From positions 186,001 to 250,000 of the forward strand of contig NZ_CANMKO010000002.1 of the NCBI RefSeq assembly GCF_947498515.1: a DNA stretch of 64,000 bases, read 5' to 3'. The stretch is from an uncultured Pelagimonas sp. (lineage in GTDB: Bacteria > Pseudomonadota > Alphaproteobacteria > Rhodobacterales > Rhodobacteraceae). The first letter of the stretch is position 1, and each line of letters opens with the position of its first letter. The notes under the pieces were generated by a model. The model ran no database searches, had not been told where the DNA came from, and saw only the letters and a list, made by a program, of their open reading frames with translations. Shown here piece after piece: positions 8,343-16,216 of this stretch. A program made the translations under genes and the position numbers.

Positions 8343-9257
8343 TCATTTGAGAAATTGGCTGCGGTGTTTTCTCTTTATGTAGGTCCAAGCAACAAACCGG
8401 CTTGTTTTTTGCCCCTGTGCCATTTCGACGATTTTTACGTCGGCAACCTTTGCCGTTGCCAAAATGCGACCAATCGGGTCGAGGTTATCTTTTTTCGAAA
8501 CCAACGATGTAAACCACAAACACTGGTCGGCGAACTCTCTGCTTTCTTCGACCATGCGGGCGATAAATTTTATCTCGCCCCCCGGGCACCAAAGTTCAGC
8601 GTTTTGACCGCCAAAATTGAGCTTGGTGGACCGCCCCTTGCCAAGGTTTGCCCATTTGCGCCGGGTACCTTTGTTGGCTTGTTCCTCGGACGAATGAAAC
8701 GGCGGGTTGCACATGGTCAAGTGGAACGCATCCCCGGTATCTATCACGCCGCGGAAGATATTCCGAGGCTCATCTTGCTTCTTAAGAATGACGTTCAACT
8801 CATTGTTTTTGATAATATTAAAAGCCGATTCAAGAGCCACCTCATCGACATCAACACCCGTAAAACTCCACCCGTATTCACTTTGGCCCGTTAGGGGGTA
8901 AACCAAGCTTGCACCGGTTCCTATGTCCAACACTTTGATGTCTTGACCGCGCGGAATCTCTTGGTTTTTACCGCCGGCAAGCAAATCCGCCAGATAGTGG
9001 ATATAATCCACGCGGCCGGGAATTGGCGGGCATAAATAGCCACTTGGGATATCCCAAAAATCAACATTGTAATGTGTCTTGAGCAACGCCCGATTGAGCA
9101 TTCGGACCGCGCTGACGTCCTGAAAATCAATGGTCGTCTGACCACGTGGATTACGAATGGTAAAAGCCTCAAGCTCAGGCGTCTGGGCGACCAAGCGGAC
9201 AAAGTCGTAGCCATCTAAGTGTTGATTGCGGGGGTGCAGCTTGGTTTTGGTGGTCAT
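8343..9257 (-). CDS. rlmF: 23S rRNA (adenine(1618)-N6)-methyltransferase RlmF
   Basis: About 304 residues. The N-terminal KLHPRNQHLDGYDF and the SAM-binding VLDIGTGASLVYPL are characteristic of RlmF (formerly YbiN). The catalytic N6-adenine methylase tetrad is present as NPPF in TMCNPPFHSS. Towards the C-terminus, WFTSLVSKKDNL also matches the family. RlmF methylates A1618 of 23S rRNA (E. coli numbering). I start at the ATG ending at 9257, which has AAAGG about nine bases upstream; a longer frame to 9290 adds eleven residues with no support. Monocistronic in appearance. RlmF is best known from gammaproteobacteria, so its presence here is a mild curiosity. Confidence 0.92.
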   Translation of the reverse strand: MTTKTKLHPRNQHLDGYDFVRLVAQTPELEAFTIRNPRGQTTIDFQDVSAVRMLNRALLKTHYNVDFWDIPSGYLCPPIPGRVDYIHYLADLLAGGKNQEIPRGQDIKVLDIGTGASLVYPLTGQSEYGWSFTGVDVDEVALESAFNIIKNNELNVILKKQDEPRNIFRGVIDTGDAFHLTMCNPPFHSSEEQANKGTRRKWANLGKGRSTKLNFGGQNAELWCPGGEIKFIARMVEESREFADQCLWFTSLVSKKDNLDPIGRILATAKVADVKIVEMAQGQKTSRFVAWTYIKRKHRSQFLK

Positions 9258-9654
9258 GGGGACGCCTTTTCTAAGAATAGTGGGCGTCACGCGCCAGTTG
9301 GTCCGTTGGTCTTAGGCCCTCATGCGCAAATAGTAAATTCAGGAGCGGAGCAAACCCTCCTTTGGCGCAAGCCCCCGACCGTTTTTCCTAGGATGGAACG
9401 TGATCGAGACAGTGGCAAACACCGGTTGAAAAATCTGACACTCGGATCAACAATCGAGGTGGTCCAGCTCTGCCACAGAGGCCAAACCAGATTGTCGTCG
9501 ACCTGTTGGCTAAACACTATCAGATCGGCACATTGCGATCTCCTCACCAACTCACCCAAATCTGCCCATTCCACCAGATCGAGGATCAGCGCTTGATGAT
9601 CACCTCAATTCCCCTACTGTCGATGGCAGCGATACAGGAATACAAGGAAAGCCA
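9258..9654. other. Intergenic region between rlmF and the GFA gene
   Basis: About 400 bases. An open frame on the minus strand (9320-9574) is present but lacks a convincing start and family resemblance, so I leave it out. Promoters for rlmF (leftward) and the GFA-fold gene (rightward) should lie here; I could not pick clear -35/-10 pairs. Confidence 0.4.
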
Positions 9655-10062
9655 ATGACAAAACTTACCGGAACATGCCTTTGTGGTGACATTTCATTTG
9701 AGGCAGACGGCGAGGTGCCGGTTATGGCAAATTGCCATTGTACTGCTTGTCGCCATTCAACAGGCAGCGCCTATGCCACGCTGATGTTTATGAAACAGGA
9801 CGATGTAAAGGTTACGGGAACGCCAAAAACCTTTCAGCATAGCTCAGATGCTGGCACGACCATGACCAAGCATTTTTGTGAAAACTGCGGAACGCCGATG
9901 TTTACACAAAATTCCGCCCGCGAAGGCATGCTTGGCTTGAGAGCTGGTATCATCAACGAACATGAAGAGTTTTCACCCAAAGTGAATGTCTACACATCGA
10001 GCAAGATGAAAGCGACGATCCTAGAAGACGGTATTCCGGCGTTCGAAAAGATGCCCGGGTAA
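9655..10062 (+). CDS. GFA-fold (CENP-V/GFA domain) zinc protein
   Basis: 135 residues with all Cys clusters of the GFA domain: CLCGDISF near the start, NCHCTACRHSTGSAY, and HFCENCGTPMF. These bind two zinc ions. The family is named after glutathione-dependent formaldehyde-activating enzyme, but most members have no demonstrated activity, and small stand-alone proteins like this one should not be read as formaldehyde enzymes. The ATG at 9655 follows AAGGAAAGCC, a good ribosome-binding site. The gene faces a convergent lectin-like gene across a 12-bp-stem hairpin. Confidence 0.88.
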   Translation: MTKLTGTCLCGDISFEADGEVPVMANCHCTACRHSTGSAYATLMFMKQDDVKVTGTPKTFQHSSDAGTTMTKHFCENCGTPMFTQNSAREGMLGLRAGIINEHEEFSPKVNVYTSSKMKATILEDGIPAFEKMPG

Positions 10063-10080
10063 ACACCGATAAATCCAGTC

Positions 10081-10120
10081 ACGGTTCTCTCTAGGCCTCA
10101 AAAGGTTGAGAGAGAACCGT
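10081..10120. terminator. Shared hairpin between convergent genes
   Basis: ACGGTTCTCTCT (10081-10092) pairs perfectly with AGAGAGAACCGT (10109-10120), a 12-bp stem with a 16-base loop, between the ends of the GFA gene and the lectin-like gene. It lacks a U-tract on either strand but its place suggests bidirectional termination. Confidence 0.6.
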
Positions 10121-10144
10121 ACCGGTGGTCAATAGATGCGCGCG

Positions 10145-10693
10145 TTATTCGGATGCCTCTTTAACGACCCATTGCTTGAACTCGGACTTCAGATCGGCGC
10201 AAGGCGCAGCGAGAAGATGACGCGATTGATAGGGACCCGCGTTGTCAATCGTTGCGGCGACCGTGACGCATTGCGACGGTTGGGAGGCCAAGTGCAGTTC
10301 CATGCTTGCCGCATCATAAGCAAATTTCTGGGCCGGGTCGGTTTCGTCACAAGTGACCAAGCCAAACGGGGTGGCGGCATTGTCAGGTGCATTATAGGCC
10401 ATGCACCGCCCCTCGTATGTGACGGACTCAATCCAACTGCTTGTTTCTTCGTAGGAAAACAACACGTCGTCCCCATTCGGTTTACACGAATGCGCATGTA
10501 GCAATTCACCCAATCCACGGCCTTGGGTGTCGATACACCAACCAAGCATGGCCTCTTCGTTGAGGTTGTCGGCAAGGTGGATAATCGCGCCTTTGGTCTG
10601 AATATTTGGCGCTTGGGCCAACGCATTTTGAGGGAGAGCCAATCCCACCGACGCGGTGAACATGGCGGTGCAAATAGAAGTGAAGTTTGTCAT
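10145..10693 (-). CDS. Secreted ricin-type beta-trefoil lectin-like protein (second copy)
   Basis: 182 residues from the ATG ending at 10693, chosen because AAAGGAC lies at the right distance and a signal peptide begins there (MTNFTSICTAMF..., cleavage after NALA, near residue 27). The open frame continues upstream to 10939 without support. The mature protein has the same layout as the 4970-5500 protein: WCIDTQG, CMAYNA, then QCVTVAAT, and a final FKQW of the QxW type. It is therefore a divergent paralogue, about 5 kb away and separated by unrelated genes. I infer secretion and carbohydrate or surface binding. Confidence 0.6.
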   Translation of the reverse strand: MTNFTSICTAMFTASVGLALPQNALAQAPNIQTKGAIIHLADNLNEEAMLGWCIDTQGRGLGELLHAHSCKPNGDDVLFSYEETSSWIESVTYEGRCMAYNAPDNAATPFGLVTCDETDPAQKFAYDAASMELHLASQPSQCVTVAATIDNAGPYQSRHLLAAPCADLKSEFKQWVVKEASE

Positions 10694-10814
10694 ATGTTCG
10701 TCCTTTGTGACGCGGGTAAGAATTTTCGTTCTGCTCGACATCCACCGCGCTTTGCGACTTGGACAGGGTGGAATCCTTTTTGGTTTTGGTACGCGGTCAG
10801 ATGGGTGAGATGCC

Positions 10815-11539
10815 TTAAGCGCCAAATTCCTGCTGAAACGCACGAATGCGGGCGGCGTTGACACCTTGGTCGCTACGACCAACGCGTGAAACGCTACGCA
10901 TATCAACGCGGCTTCCGTCGGCCTCTGGACTAACAACAATCACAACGTCATCTGCAAAGTAAAAGACCGACGTGCGGGCGGTGGCTTCAAAACGGTGGCG
11001 ATCTTGATCAGAGGAAATGATGTCCCAACCCATATCCTTTGCGGTGGTCAAAGCGCGTTGATAAGCGGCGTCAACGGCCAGGTCCGAGTGCAACGGGGCG
11101 ATATCGGATAGGCTGCGGCCTGCGCTGCGGCCAGTTTCGGCCCCGCATAGACGAGCGTGTTTTTGGCACCCGAGCGGGTATCATCCAAGGTTTCAAAAAG
11201 CGGTGGGTTGGTCGTATCGGTTGAAATATCGTGGATCGGAGCTGCGCGTTTTTGCGGGTTGATTGTTCCCATCCCCAACGGGACCAAACAGAGGGCCCCA
11301 AACACGACCGCAACTCCCCCGCTGATGATCCCGCGTTTTTCTTTGCGCAAGGCGTGAACGATCACTGCGAATAGGCCGACAGCGGCGACAATCATAGCGA
11401 GAGGATTGAAAAAAGTGCGATAAAGGCCGAAACCGGTGATCGGTTCCCATAGACCGGCGCGTGCGCCCAAAAGCATCAAACCCATAGCCAACGCGCCGAT
11501 AACAACGACAAGAAGTGCAATTTTGCCTGCGTATTTCAT
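10815..11539 (-). pseudogene. DUF1499 family membrane protein, interrupted by a one-base deletion
   Basis: The first part starts at the ATG ending at 11539 (SD AGGACAGG) and reads three hydrophobic segments, then PPLFETLDDTRSG and YAGPKLAAAQAAAYP, the DUF1499 N-terminal signature. Just after AAYP the frame breaks. In the next frame the rest of the domain follows: LHSDLAVDAAYQRAL, MGWDIISSD, and VDMRSVSRVGRSDQGVNAAR, which is the conserved core. Restoring one C between 11105 and 11106 of the + strand gives AAYPDIAPLHSD, exactly the family pattern. So the gene is either recently inactivated or carries a sequencing error; everything else is intact. DUF1499 has no established function. Divergent from the TetR gene. 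Confidence 0.85.
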
Positions 11540-11616
11540 TTTCGACCTGTCCTTGACTAACTTCGGAAGTGAGTGCTGAATACGCAAAGATTGCACACTA
11601 CGCAAGGTTTTGACTG

Positions 11617-12204
11617 ATGACACTTTCGTTACGAGAAAAGCGACGGCAGGAAACAGCACGCGATATTCAGAAATCGACGCTGGAATTGGCCGTTTCACAC
11701 GACCTCGACAACGTAACGACCGAAGAGATTGCCGCCGCGGCAGGAATAAGCACGCGTACGTTCTTTAACTATTACGCCAACAAAGAAGCCGCCGCGATTG
11801 GTCACCCTCCGAGCTTTCGTGATGATGAGATTGAGGCGTTGCGCACCGGGTCCGGGGATTTGGCGGCGGATCTGAAACTCTTTTTGGATCGGCACATCGC
11901 GACGTTGGCGGGCGATGAAGATATTCTTCGCATGGTCGGCAAGGTCCTTCAGTCAAACGAAAAAGCACGCGGTATTCTTGATGGGTTTCTGATGACAGAG
12001 CGTCACGTGCTAACCGAGTGCCTAAGCGAGCGTGTTGGCAACCGCCAAACCGCCGCCGCCTTGGCAAGCTATGCCACCGACGCGATTGGCCGGGCGATCT
12101 TCCTCTGGGAACACGCTAAAAGCATGTCCCTAAATGAGGCATTGGATGTTGTTTGGGGAGGAGTCATTGATGCGTCCCGCGTGTTGATCAAACCAAACCG
12201 TTAA
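11617..12204 (+). CDS. TetR-family transcriptional regulator
   Basis: 195 residues. The N-terminal helix-turn-helix is complete: VTTEEIAAAAGISTRTFFNYYANKEAA with the TFFNYF-like recognition helix typical of TetR proteins (about residues 33-60). The C-terminal ligand domain is all-helical with no recognisable subfamily. It is divergent from the frameshifted DUF1499 gene, with 77 bases between the starts. TetR regulators often repress a divergent neighbour, so the DUF1499 gene is a candidate target; if that gene is dead, this regulator may be losing its local role. Start at the ATG at 11617; no strong ribosome-binding site is visible. Confidence 0.85.
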   Translation: MTLSLREKRRQETARDIQKSTLELAVSHDLDNVTTEEIAAAAGISTRTFFNYYANKEAAAIGHPPSFRDDEIEALRTGSGDLAADLKLFLDRHIATLAGDEDILRMVGKVLQSNEKARGILDGFLMTERHVLTECLSERVGNRQTAAALASYATDAIGRAIFLWEHAKSMSLNEALDVVWGGVIDASRVLIKPNR

Positions 12205-12212
12205 ACCGGCGC

Positions 12213-12968
12213 CTAATCAAACGTGCGCTGAATATTGTTGCTTGTGTCAATAAGCGCCCTTTCAATCGTCTGCCTTTGGTCAGAAAATCGCGTTGAGGGG
12301 ACGGGGATCGAAATCGCGTGCAGGTCCCCTGCCCAATCATGAAAGGCAAAGCCGATCGCCGAAACACCCGAGGCATGTTCGTCCAGATCATAGGCCAACC
12401 CAGTGCGGCGCACCTCTTCGAGTTGGTGTAAAAGCTGGGTCAAGTCCTGCTCAACACCGTTGCGATCCCATTCATTGCGGATCAGTTTGATCGCCTCGTC
12501 TTGATCCATCAAGGCAAGGCAGGCTTTGCCGTTCGCCGTTGTGGTCAGGGGAAACACCTCTCCGACCTTAGAGACAGTGGTCAGGCGGTGAATACCGGGC
12601 ACCTGATCCAAAAACACCATTCCAATGCCACGCATCACCGCCAAGTCGGTCGTCTCGCCGGTTTTTTGGGTCAATTCAGTGAGCAAAAGCCGACAATGTT
12701 CCACAATGTTGTATTGCGCCGCCCCCGCAAGGGAACTGAGCTCAGGACCTAGCCGGAGGCCACCACCCTGAATGTCGGCGATGACAAAGTTCTCTTCCGC
12801 CAAGGCGCTTGTGATTCTTTGTACCGTAGAGCGGGGCAGACCAACTTGATCGGCGATCTTGCCAAGGCTCATGCCCGACTGCGCATCTTTGAGAACCCGA
12901 AGGATTGATGCCGCGCGGGAAATGACCTGAATTCCAGACCGATCGCTTTTAGGATTGCTTTCAGACAT
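12213..12968 (-). CDS. IclR-family transcriptional regulator
   Basis: 251 residues. The winged helix (ISRAASILRVLKDAQSGMSLGKIADQVGLPRSTVQRITSAL, written here in part) spans about 15-75. The effector domain has the IclR marks LGPELSSLA, TTVSKVGEVFPLTTTANGKACLA and a C-terminal ISIPVPSTRF. IclR proteins sense small organic acids and regulate catabolic operons, frequently divergent ones. This gene is divergent from the ten-gene BKACE operon, with 215 bases between the starts. The gap contains an IclR-like inverted repeat, so I infer it is the local regulator. The effector is unknown but probably a pathway intermediate. Confidence 0.9.
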   Translation of the reverse strand: MSESNPKSDRSGIQVISRAASILRVLKDAQSGMSLGKIADQVGLPRSTVQRITSALAEENFVIADIQGGGLRLGPELSSLAGAAQYNIVEHCRLLLTELTQKTGETTDLAVMRGIGMVFLDQVPGIHRLTTVSKVGEVFPLTTTANGKACLALMDQDEAIKLIRNEWDRNGVEQDLTQLLHQLEEVRRTGLAYDLDEHASGVSAIGFAFHDWAGDLHAISIPVPSTRFSDQRQTIERALIDTSNNIQRTFD

Positions 12969-13039
12969 TTAGCCCCCTTGATTTCGACTGTTCTTCGCGG
13001 AGTCCGCGGTTGCTTCCTCCTCATTACTGTCCCGCATTG

Positions 13040-13104
13040 CGATACATGTCAACCGTATCGTGATCTTTTTTCTTGACCGCAATACGGTGCATATGCATCA
13101 CTAT
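13040..13104. promoter_or_regulatory. Divergent control region of the IclR gene and the BKACE operon
   Basis: CGATAC (13040-13045) and GTATCG (13055-13060) form a perfect inverted repeat with a 9-base spacer, the layout of IclR-type operators. TGCATATGCA (13088-13097) is a second perfect palindrome. A TTGACC at 13073-13078 could be the -35 of the operon promoter, with CACTAT at 13099-13104 as a poorly spaced -10. On the other strand TTGACA, inside the first repeat, could be the -35 of the regulator's own promoter. All are inferred from sequence. Confidence 0.4.
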
Positions 13105-13183
13105 GCGAGACAGGTGGAGGAGCCACCCAGACATTTTGAAACCAGAAACGCCGGGATTCCGGCGAACAGAGGAGGTGTGCCCA

Positions 13184-14020
13184 ATGGTTGAAATTCGCGG
13201 AATCGAGTTCCAGGCCAACGACGATAACGATATGGGGCTGGAGTTTGTGAACCTGAGCCATCGGTTTGGCTACCAATGCCCGAACTGGCCGTATTTCAAA
13301 GACGTTCAGATCGATCGTAAACACTACATGGCCAAGTCCGGCGTGCTAAGCCAGACGATCACCACAACGATGCACGTCACAACTCATATCGACGCGCCAG
13401 CGCACGTGGTTCAGGGCACGCCCTTTATCGACGAGGTGCCCCTGCCCCATTTCTTTGGCTCGGGTCTTGTTGTGTCCATTCCCAAGAAGAAATGGGAATC
13501 CATCACCGGAGACGATCTGGAAAAAGCCTGTGGCCATGCCATCCGCAAGGGGGATGTTCTGATCATCAACACCGGCTGGCACAAGCAGTACGAGGATGGT
13601 GATTACTTTGCCTATTGCCCCGGATTGGTTCAGTCCGCCGCCGATTGGATGGTGGAAAAGGGTGTGAAAGTTGTCGGCCACGACACCCAAGCCAATGACC
13701 ACCCGCTTGCCACGGCCATCGGCCCGCAGCGCAACGGCCCGATCCTTCCTCACCTTGAGGAAGAGTACAAAGAATGGTCCGGCGGCAACGACTGGAAAGA
13801 CGATTTCCCCGATTGGGAGCCAGTGCACAACACCCTGTTTTCGAACGGAATCATGGGGATCGAAAACGTTGGCGGTGATCTGGATTCAGTGACCGGCAAA
13901 CGTGTGACCTTTGCCTTCTTCCCATGGAATTGGGATCGCGGTGACGGCTGTATCATCCGATTGGTCGCGATGGCCGACAAAGGTCAGAACTACCGCATCG
14001 AAGCGGGCGCAGACTTCTAA
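13184..14020 (+). CDS. Cyclase-family metal-dependent hydrolase (kynurenine formamidase-like)
   Basis: 278 residues from the ATG at 13184, set by a strong GAGGAGG ribosome-binding site; the open frame from 13073 runs through the promoter region. The family's metal motif HxTHxDxPxH appears as HVTTHIDAPAH, followed by DVLIINTGWH and a later GHDTQANDHPL. The fold (DUF/PF04199 'cyclase') includes bacterial kynurenine formamidase, isatin hydrolase and other amide or lactam hydrolases. The gene heads the operon, so it likely opens or deacylates the transported compound. The length is greater than that of formamidases (about 210), so it belongs to the longer subgroup. The substrate is not deducible. 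Confidence 0.85.
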   Translation: MVEIRGIEFQANDDNDMGLEFVNLSHRFGYQCPNWPYFKDVQIDRKHYMAKSGVLSQTITTTMHVTTHIDAPAHVVQGTPFIDEVPLPHFFGSGLVVSIPKKKWESITGDDLEKACGHAIRKGDVLIINTGWHKQYEDGDYFAYCPGLVQSAADWMVEKGVKVVGHDTQANDHPLATAIGPQRNGPILPHLEEEYKEWSGGNDWKDDFPDWEPVHNTLFSNGIMGIENVGGDLDSVTGKRVTFAFFPWNWDRGDGCIIRLVAMADKGQNYRIEAGADF

Positions 14021-14033
14021 TCACTCCCAGACC

Positions 14034-14055
14034 GGTCGCCGGGCAACCGGCGGCC
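14034..14055 (+). other. Intercistronic hairpin between cyclase and cupin genes
   Basis: GGTCGCCGG (14034-14042), loop GCAA, CCGGCGGCC (14047-14055): a nine-pair stem with one G-T wobble closed by a GNRA-type tetraloop. It is placed 13 bases after the cyclase stop. Such hairpins block 3' exonucleases and raise the level of the upstream cistron. Confidence 0.65.
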
Positions 14056-14088
14056 ACCCTTTTCACAAAAAATTTCGGGAGGAGTCAC

Positions 14089-14451
14089 ATGCACATCAAG
14101 CGCTTCAAAGACGCTTTGCCCTATGAGGCCCCAAACCATTTTGGGTGCCACGGCCTTCGGTTGCAGGGCTTCGAGGAAGGCGGCCCCACGAACCAATGGG
14201 TGGGGTTTAGTCAATTTCTTCCCGGTGGTGGTGCCGGGCCGGATTCGACCCCGTTTGAAAAAATCTACGTCGTGCTCGAAGGCGAGATGACGCTGACCGT
14301 TGACGGCACGTCGACCCCCCTTGGCCCGATGGATAGCTGCACCATTCCGCCGGGTGAAACCCGCCTGCTCGAAAACCAATCGAACCTGACCAGCAAGATG
14401 TTGGTCGTCATTCCCTATCCCTCGGCCCAACCCCCCGGAGAGTTGAAATGA
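14089..14451 (+). CDS. Small single-domain cupin protein
   Basis: 120 residues forming one cupin barrel. The first cupin motif is seen as GPDSTPFEKIYVVLEGEMTL, though its two usual histidines are not both present, and the second as PPGETRLLENQSN. The ligand set therefore looks incomplete and the protein may be a non-catalytic or isomerase-type cupin. Its start is preceded by GGGAGGAG (SD). Its stop overlaps the SDR start as ATGA (14448-14451), so it is translationally coupled to the SDR and belongs to the operon. The role in the pathway is unknown. Confidence 0.8.
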   Translation: MHIKRFKDALPYEAPNHFGCHGLRLQGFEEGGPTNQWVGFSQFLPGGGAGPDSTPFEKIYVVLEGEMTLTVDGTSTPLGPMDSCTIPPGETRLLENQSNLTSKMLVVIPYPSAQPPGELK

Positions 14452-15242
14452 ACGCAATGGCAAACCCTTTGTCCATGTTTGACATCAAGGGCAACGTCGC
14501 CCTGATCACCGGTGCCTCGGGTGCCTTTGGGATGGTCGCTGCGCGTATCCTCGCCGGGGTGGGATGCAAGCTTGTTTTGGTGGCTGGCAATCAATCCGCG
14601 CTGGACGACATCGCCGAAGAATGCCGTAGCATGGGTGCCGAAGTCACCGCGATCAACACTCGCCCCACGGACGAAGACATCTGCAATGGTTTGGTGGCGC
14701 AGGCGGTTGAGGCCTATGGCAAGCTCGACATCTTGGTCGTCGCCTCCGGCATGAATAAGGTCGCGCTGATCAATGACATGACGCCAGAAACCTTCAATGC
14801 GGTCATGGATGCCAATGTCAATCAAAGCTGGCTTTTGGCACGCGCCGCCGCTGGCCAAATGAAAACCCAAGGTCACGGCAAGATCGTTTTGGTTAGCTCG
14901 GCGCGCGGCTTGTTGGGCCATCCGGCGGGATACACCGCTTATTGTGCGTCCAAAGCCGCAACCGACGGGATCACCAAATCGCTGGGCTGCGAACTTGGCG
15001 CGCATGGGATCACCGTGAATGCCATTGCACCGACCGTGTTCCGCTCGCCGCTTACTGCGTGGATGTTCGAAGACACCGAAGAGGCAACCAAAGTGCGCAA
15101 CGGCTTTCTGGCCCGCGTGCCGGTTGGCCGTTTGGGTGAACCCGAAGATCTCGCCGGGCCGCTTTTGTTCCTCGCCTCCAAGGCCTCTGATTTTTACACC
15201 GGGCATATTCTTTATGCCGACGGTGGCTATACGGCGGGTTGA
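14448..15242 (+). CDS. Short-chain dehydrogenase/reductase
   Basis: 264 residues of a classical SDR. The nucleotide motif is TGASGAFGM (a TGxxxGxG variant in which the last G positions are shifted), followed by the catalytic Ser in VLVSSARG and YxxxK as YCASK. The C-terminus is FYTGHILYADGGYTAG, the standard family ending (substituting FYTG for ITGQ). It would oxidise or reduce a hydroxyl/keto group with NAD(P). Overlapping start with the cupin gene and contact with the following dehydrogenase gene (no gap) show it is part of the same transcript. The substrate is unknown. Confidence 0.92.
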   Translation: MNAMANPLSMFDIKGNVALITGASGAFGMVAARILAGVGCKLVLVAGNQSALDDIAEECRSMGAEVTAINTRPTDEDICNGLVAQAVEAYGKLDILVVASGMNKVALINDMTPETFNAVMDANVNQSWLLARAAAGQMKTQGHGKIVLVSSARGLLGHPAGYTAYCASKAATDGITKSLGCELGAHGITVNAIAPTVFRSPLTAWMFEDTEEATKVRNGFLARVPVGRLGEPEDLAGPLLFLASKASDFYTGHILYADGGYTAG

Positions 15243-16175
15243 ATGATGGTTGCCAAGAAACAGCAAATCGCCGTCATCGGGGCCGGTCTTATGGGGCATG
15301 GCATTGCTTTGACCCTCGCCAAAGCCGGGCAATATGTGGCGATCACCGATCCCTTTGAAGAGGCCCGCGTCACAGTTGCGGCGCGTATTCGCAAAAGCAT
15401 GCAGGCCATGGGGGATGATGAGACGGTCATCGCCAAGGCGTTGAAGATGATCGAGATTTTCGACAGCACAGCCAGTGCGGTGCGTAAGGCCGATATGGTG
15501 TTTGAGGCCGCACCCGAGAAGCTTGACCTCAAACAGGCGATTCTTGCGGAGATCGAGTCGCATGCGCCTGATCACTGCATCCTCGCCTCCAATACGTCGG
15601 TCATGCCGATCACCAAGATCATGTCCAAGCTGCGTTTGAAAAACCGCGCCGTGGGCACCCATTGGTGGAACCCACCGCACATGATCCCCTTGGTCGAAGT
15701 GGTTCAAACCGAATGGACGAACCCAGCGGTGGCGCAGGCGACGTTCGACCTTTTGGCCGATGCGGGCAAGACGCCGGTTATGGTGGCCAAGGATGTTCCG
15801 GGCTTTATCGGCAACCGGCTGCAACATGCGCTCTGGCGCGAGGCGATTAGCCTTGTTGAGAATGGCATTTGCGCCGCCGAAGACGTTGATACGGTGGTGA
15901 AATCCTGTTTTGGCCGTCGCCTTTCTGTGCTTGGCCCGTTGGAGAACGCCGATCTGGTTGGCACCGATCTAACGCTCGATATTCACGAAAACGTTTTGCA
16001 CGACCTCGAAAGCCGCAAAGGGCCATCGCCCTACCTTGAAAAGCTCGTGGCCGAGGGGCGTTTGGGCATGAAGTCAGGCGAAGGGTTTCGAAAGTGGACA
16101 CCGCAAGAGGCCGATGCGACCCGCGCGCGCGTCGCCAGCCATCTGACGAAACTCGCCACCATACTCGAAGATTAA
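15243..16175 (+). CDS. 3-hydroxyacyl-CoA dehydrogenase-family NAD-dependent oxidoreductase
   Basis: 310 residues with the Rossmann motif AVIGAGLMGHGIA and the 3HCDH domain order: DMVFEAAPEKLDLKQ, ASNTSVMPIT, then KDVPGFIGNRLQHALWREA. The active-site region reads THWWNPPHMIPLVEVV instead of the HFFNP of fatty-acid enzymes; NPP-type variants occur in lambda-crystallin/gulonate and carnitine dehydrogenases, which use free acids rather than CoA esters. I therefore infer oxidation of a beta-hydroxy acid to the beta-keto acid that the downstream BKACE could cleave. The start ATG directly follows the SDR stop; a second ATG is adjacent. Confidence 0.88.
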   Translation: MMVAKKQQIAVIGAGLMGHGIALTLAKAGQYVAITDPFEEARVTVAARIRKSMQAMGDDETVIAKALKMIEIFDSTASAVRKADMVFEAAPEKLDLKQAILAEIESHAPDHCILASNTSVMPITKIMSKLRLKNRAVGTHWWNPPHMIPLVEVVQTEWTNPAVAQATFDLLADAGKTPVMVAKDVPGFIGNRLQHALWREAISLVENGICAAEDVDTVVKSCFGRRLSVLGPLENADLVGTDLTLDIHENVLHDLESRKGPSPYLEKLVAEGRLGMKSGEGFRKWTPQEADATRARVASHLTKLATILED

Positions 16176-16182
16176 ACAAAAA

Positions 16183-16202
16183 CGTCGGCGAGGAGGCCGA
16201 CG
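16183..16202 (+). other. Intercistronic hairpin before the binding-protein gene
   Basis: CGTCGGC (16183-16189) and GCCGACG (16196-16202) form a perfect seven-pair stem with a six-base loop GAGGAG, directly upstream of the AGGGAGGA ribosome-binding site of the substrate-binding protein. It could mark an mRNA processing boundary or modulate translation. Confidence 0.55.
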
Positions 16203-16216
16203 AAAGGGAGGAAGAC

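Noticed and set aside
9320-9574. 84-codon minus-strand frame between rlmF and the GFA gene
   Set aside because: Opening residues look protein-like, but there is no ribosome-binding site and no family resemblance.
14415-15827. 470-codon open frame antisense to the SDR and dehydrogenase genes
   Set aside because: It is the mirror of two well-supported genes; high GC and third-position bias open this frame. No start signal or family resemblance.
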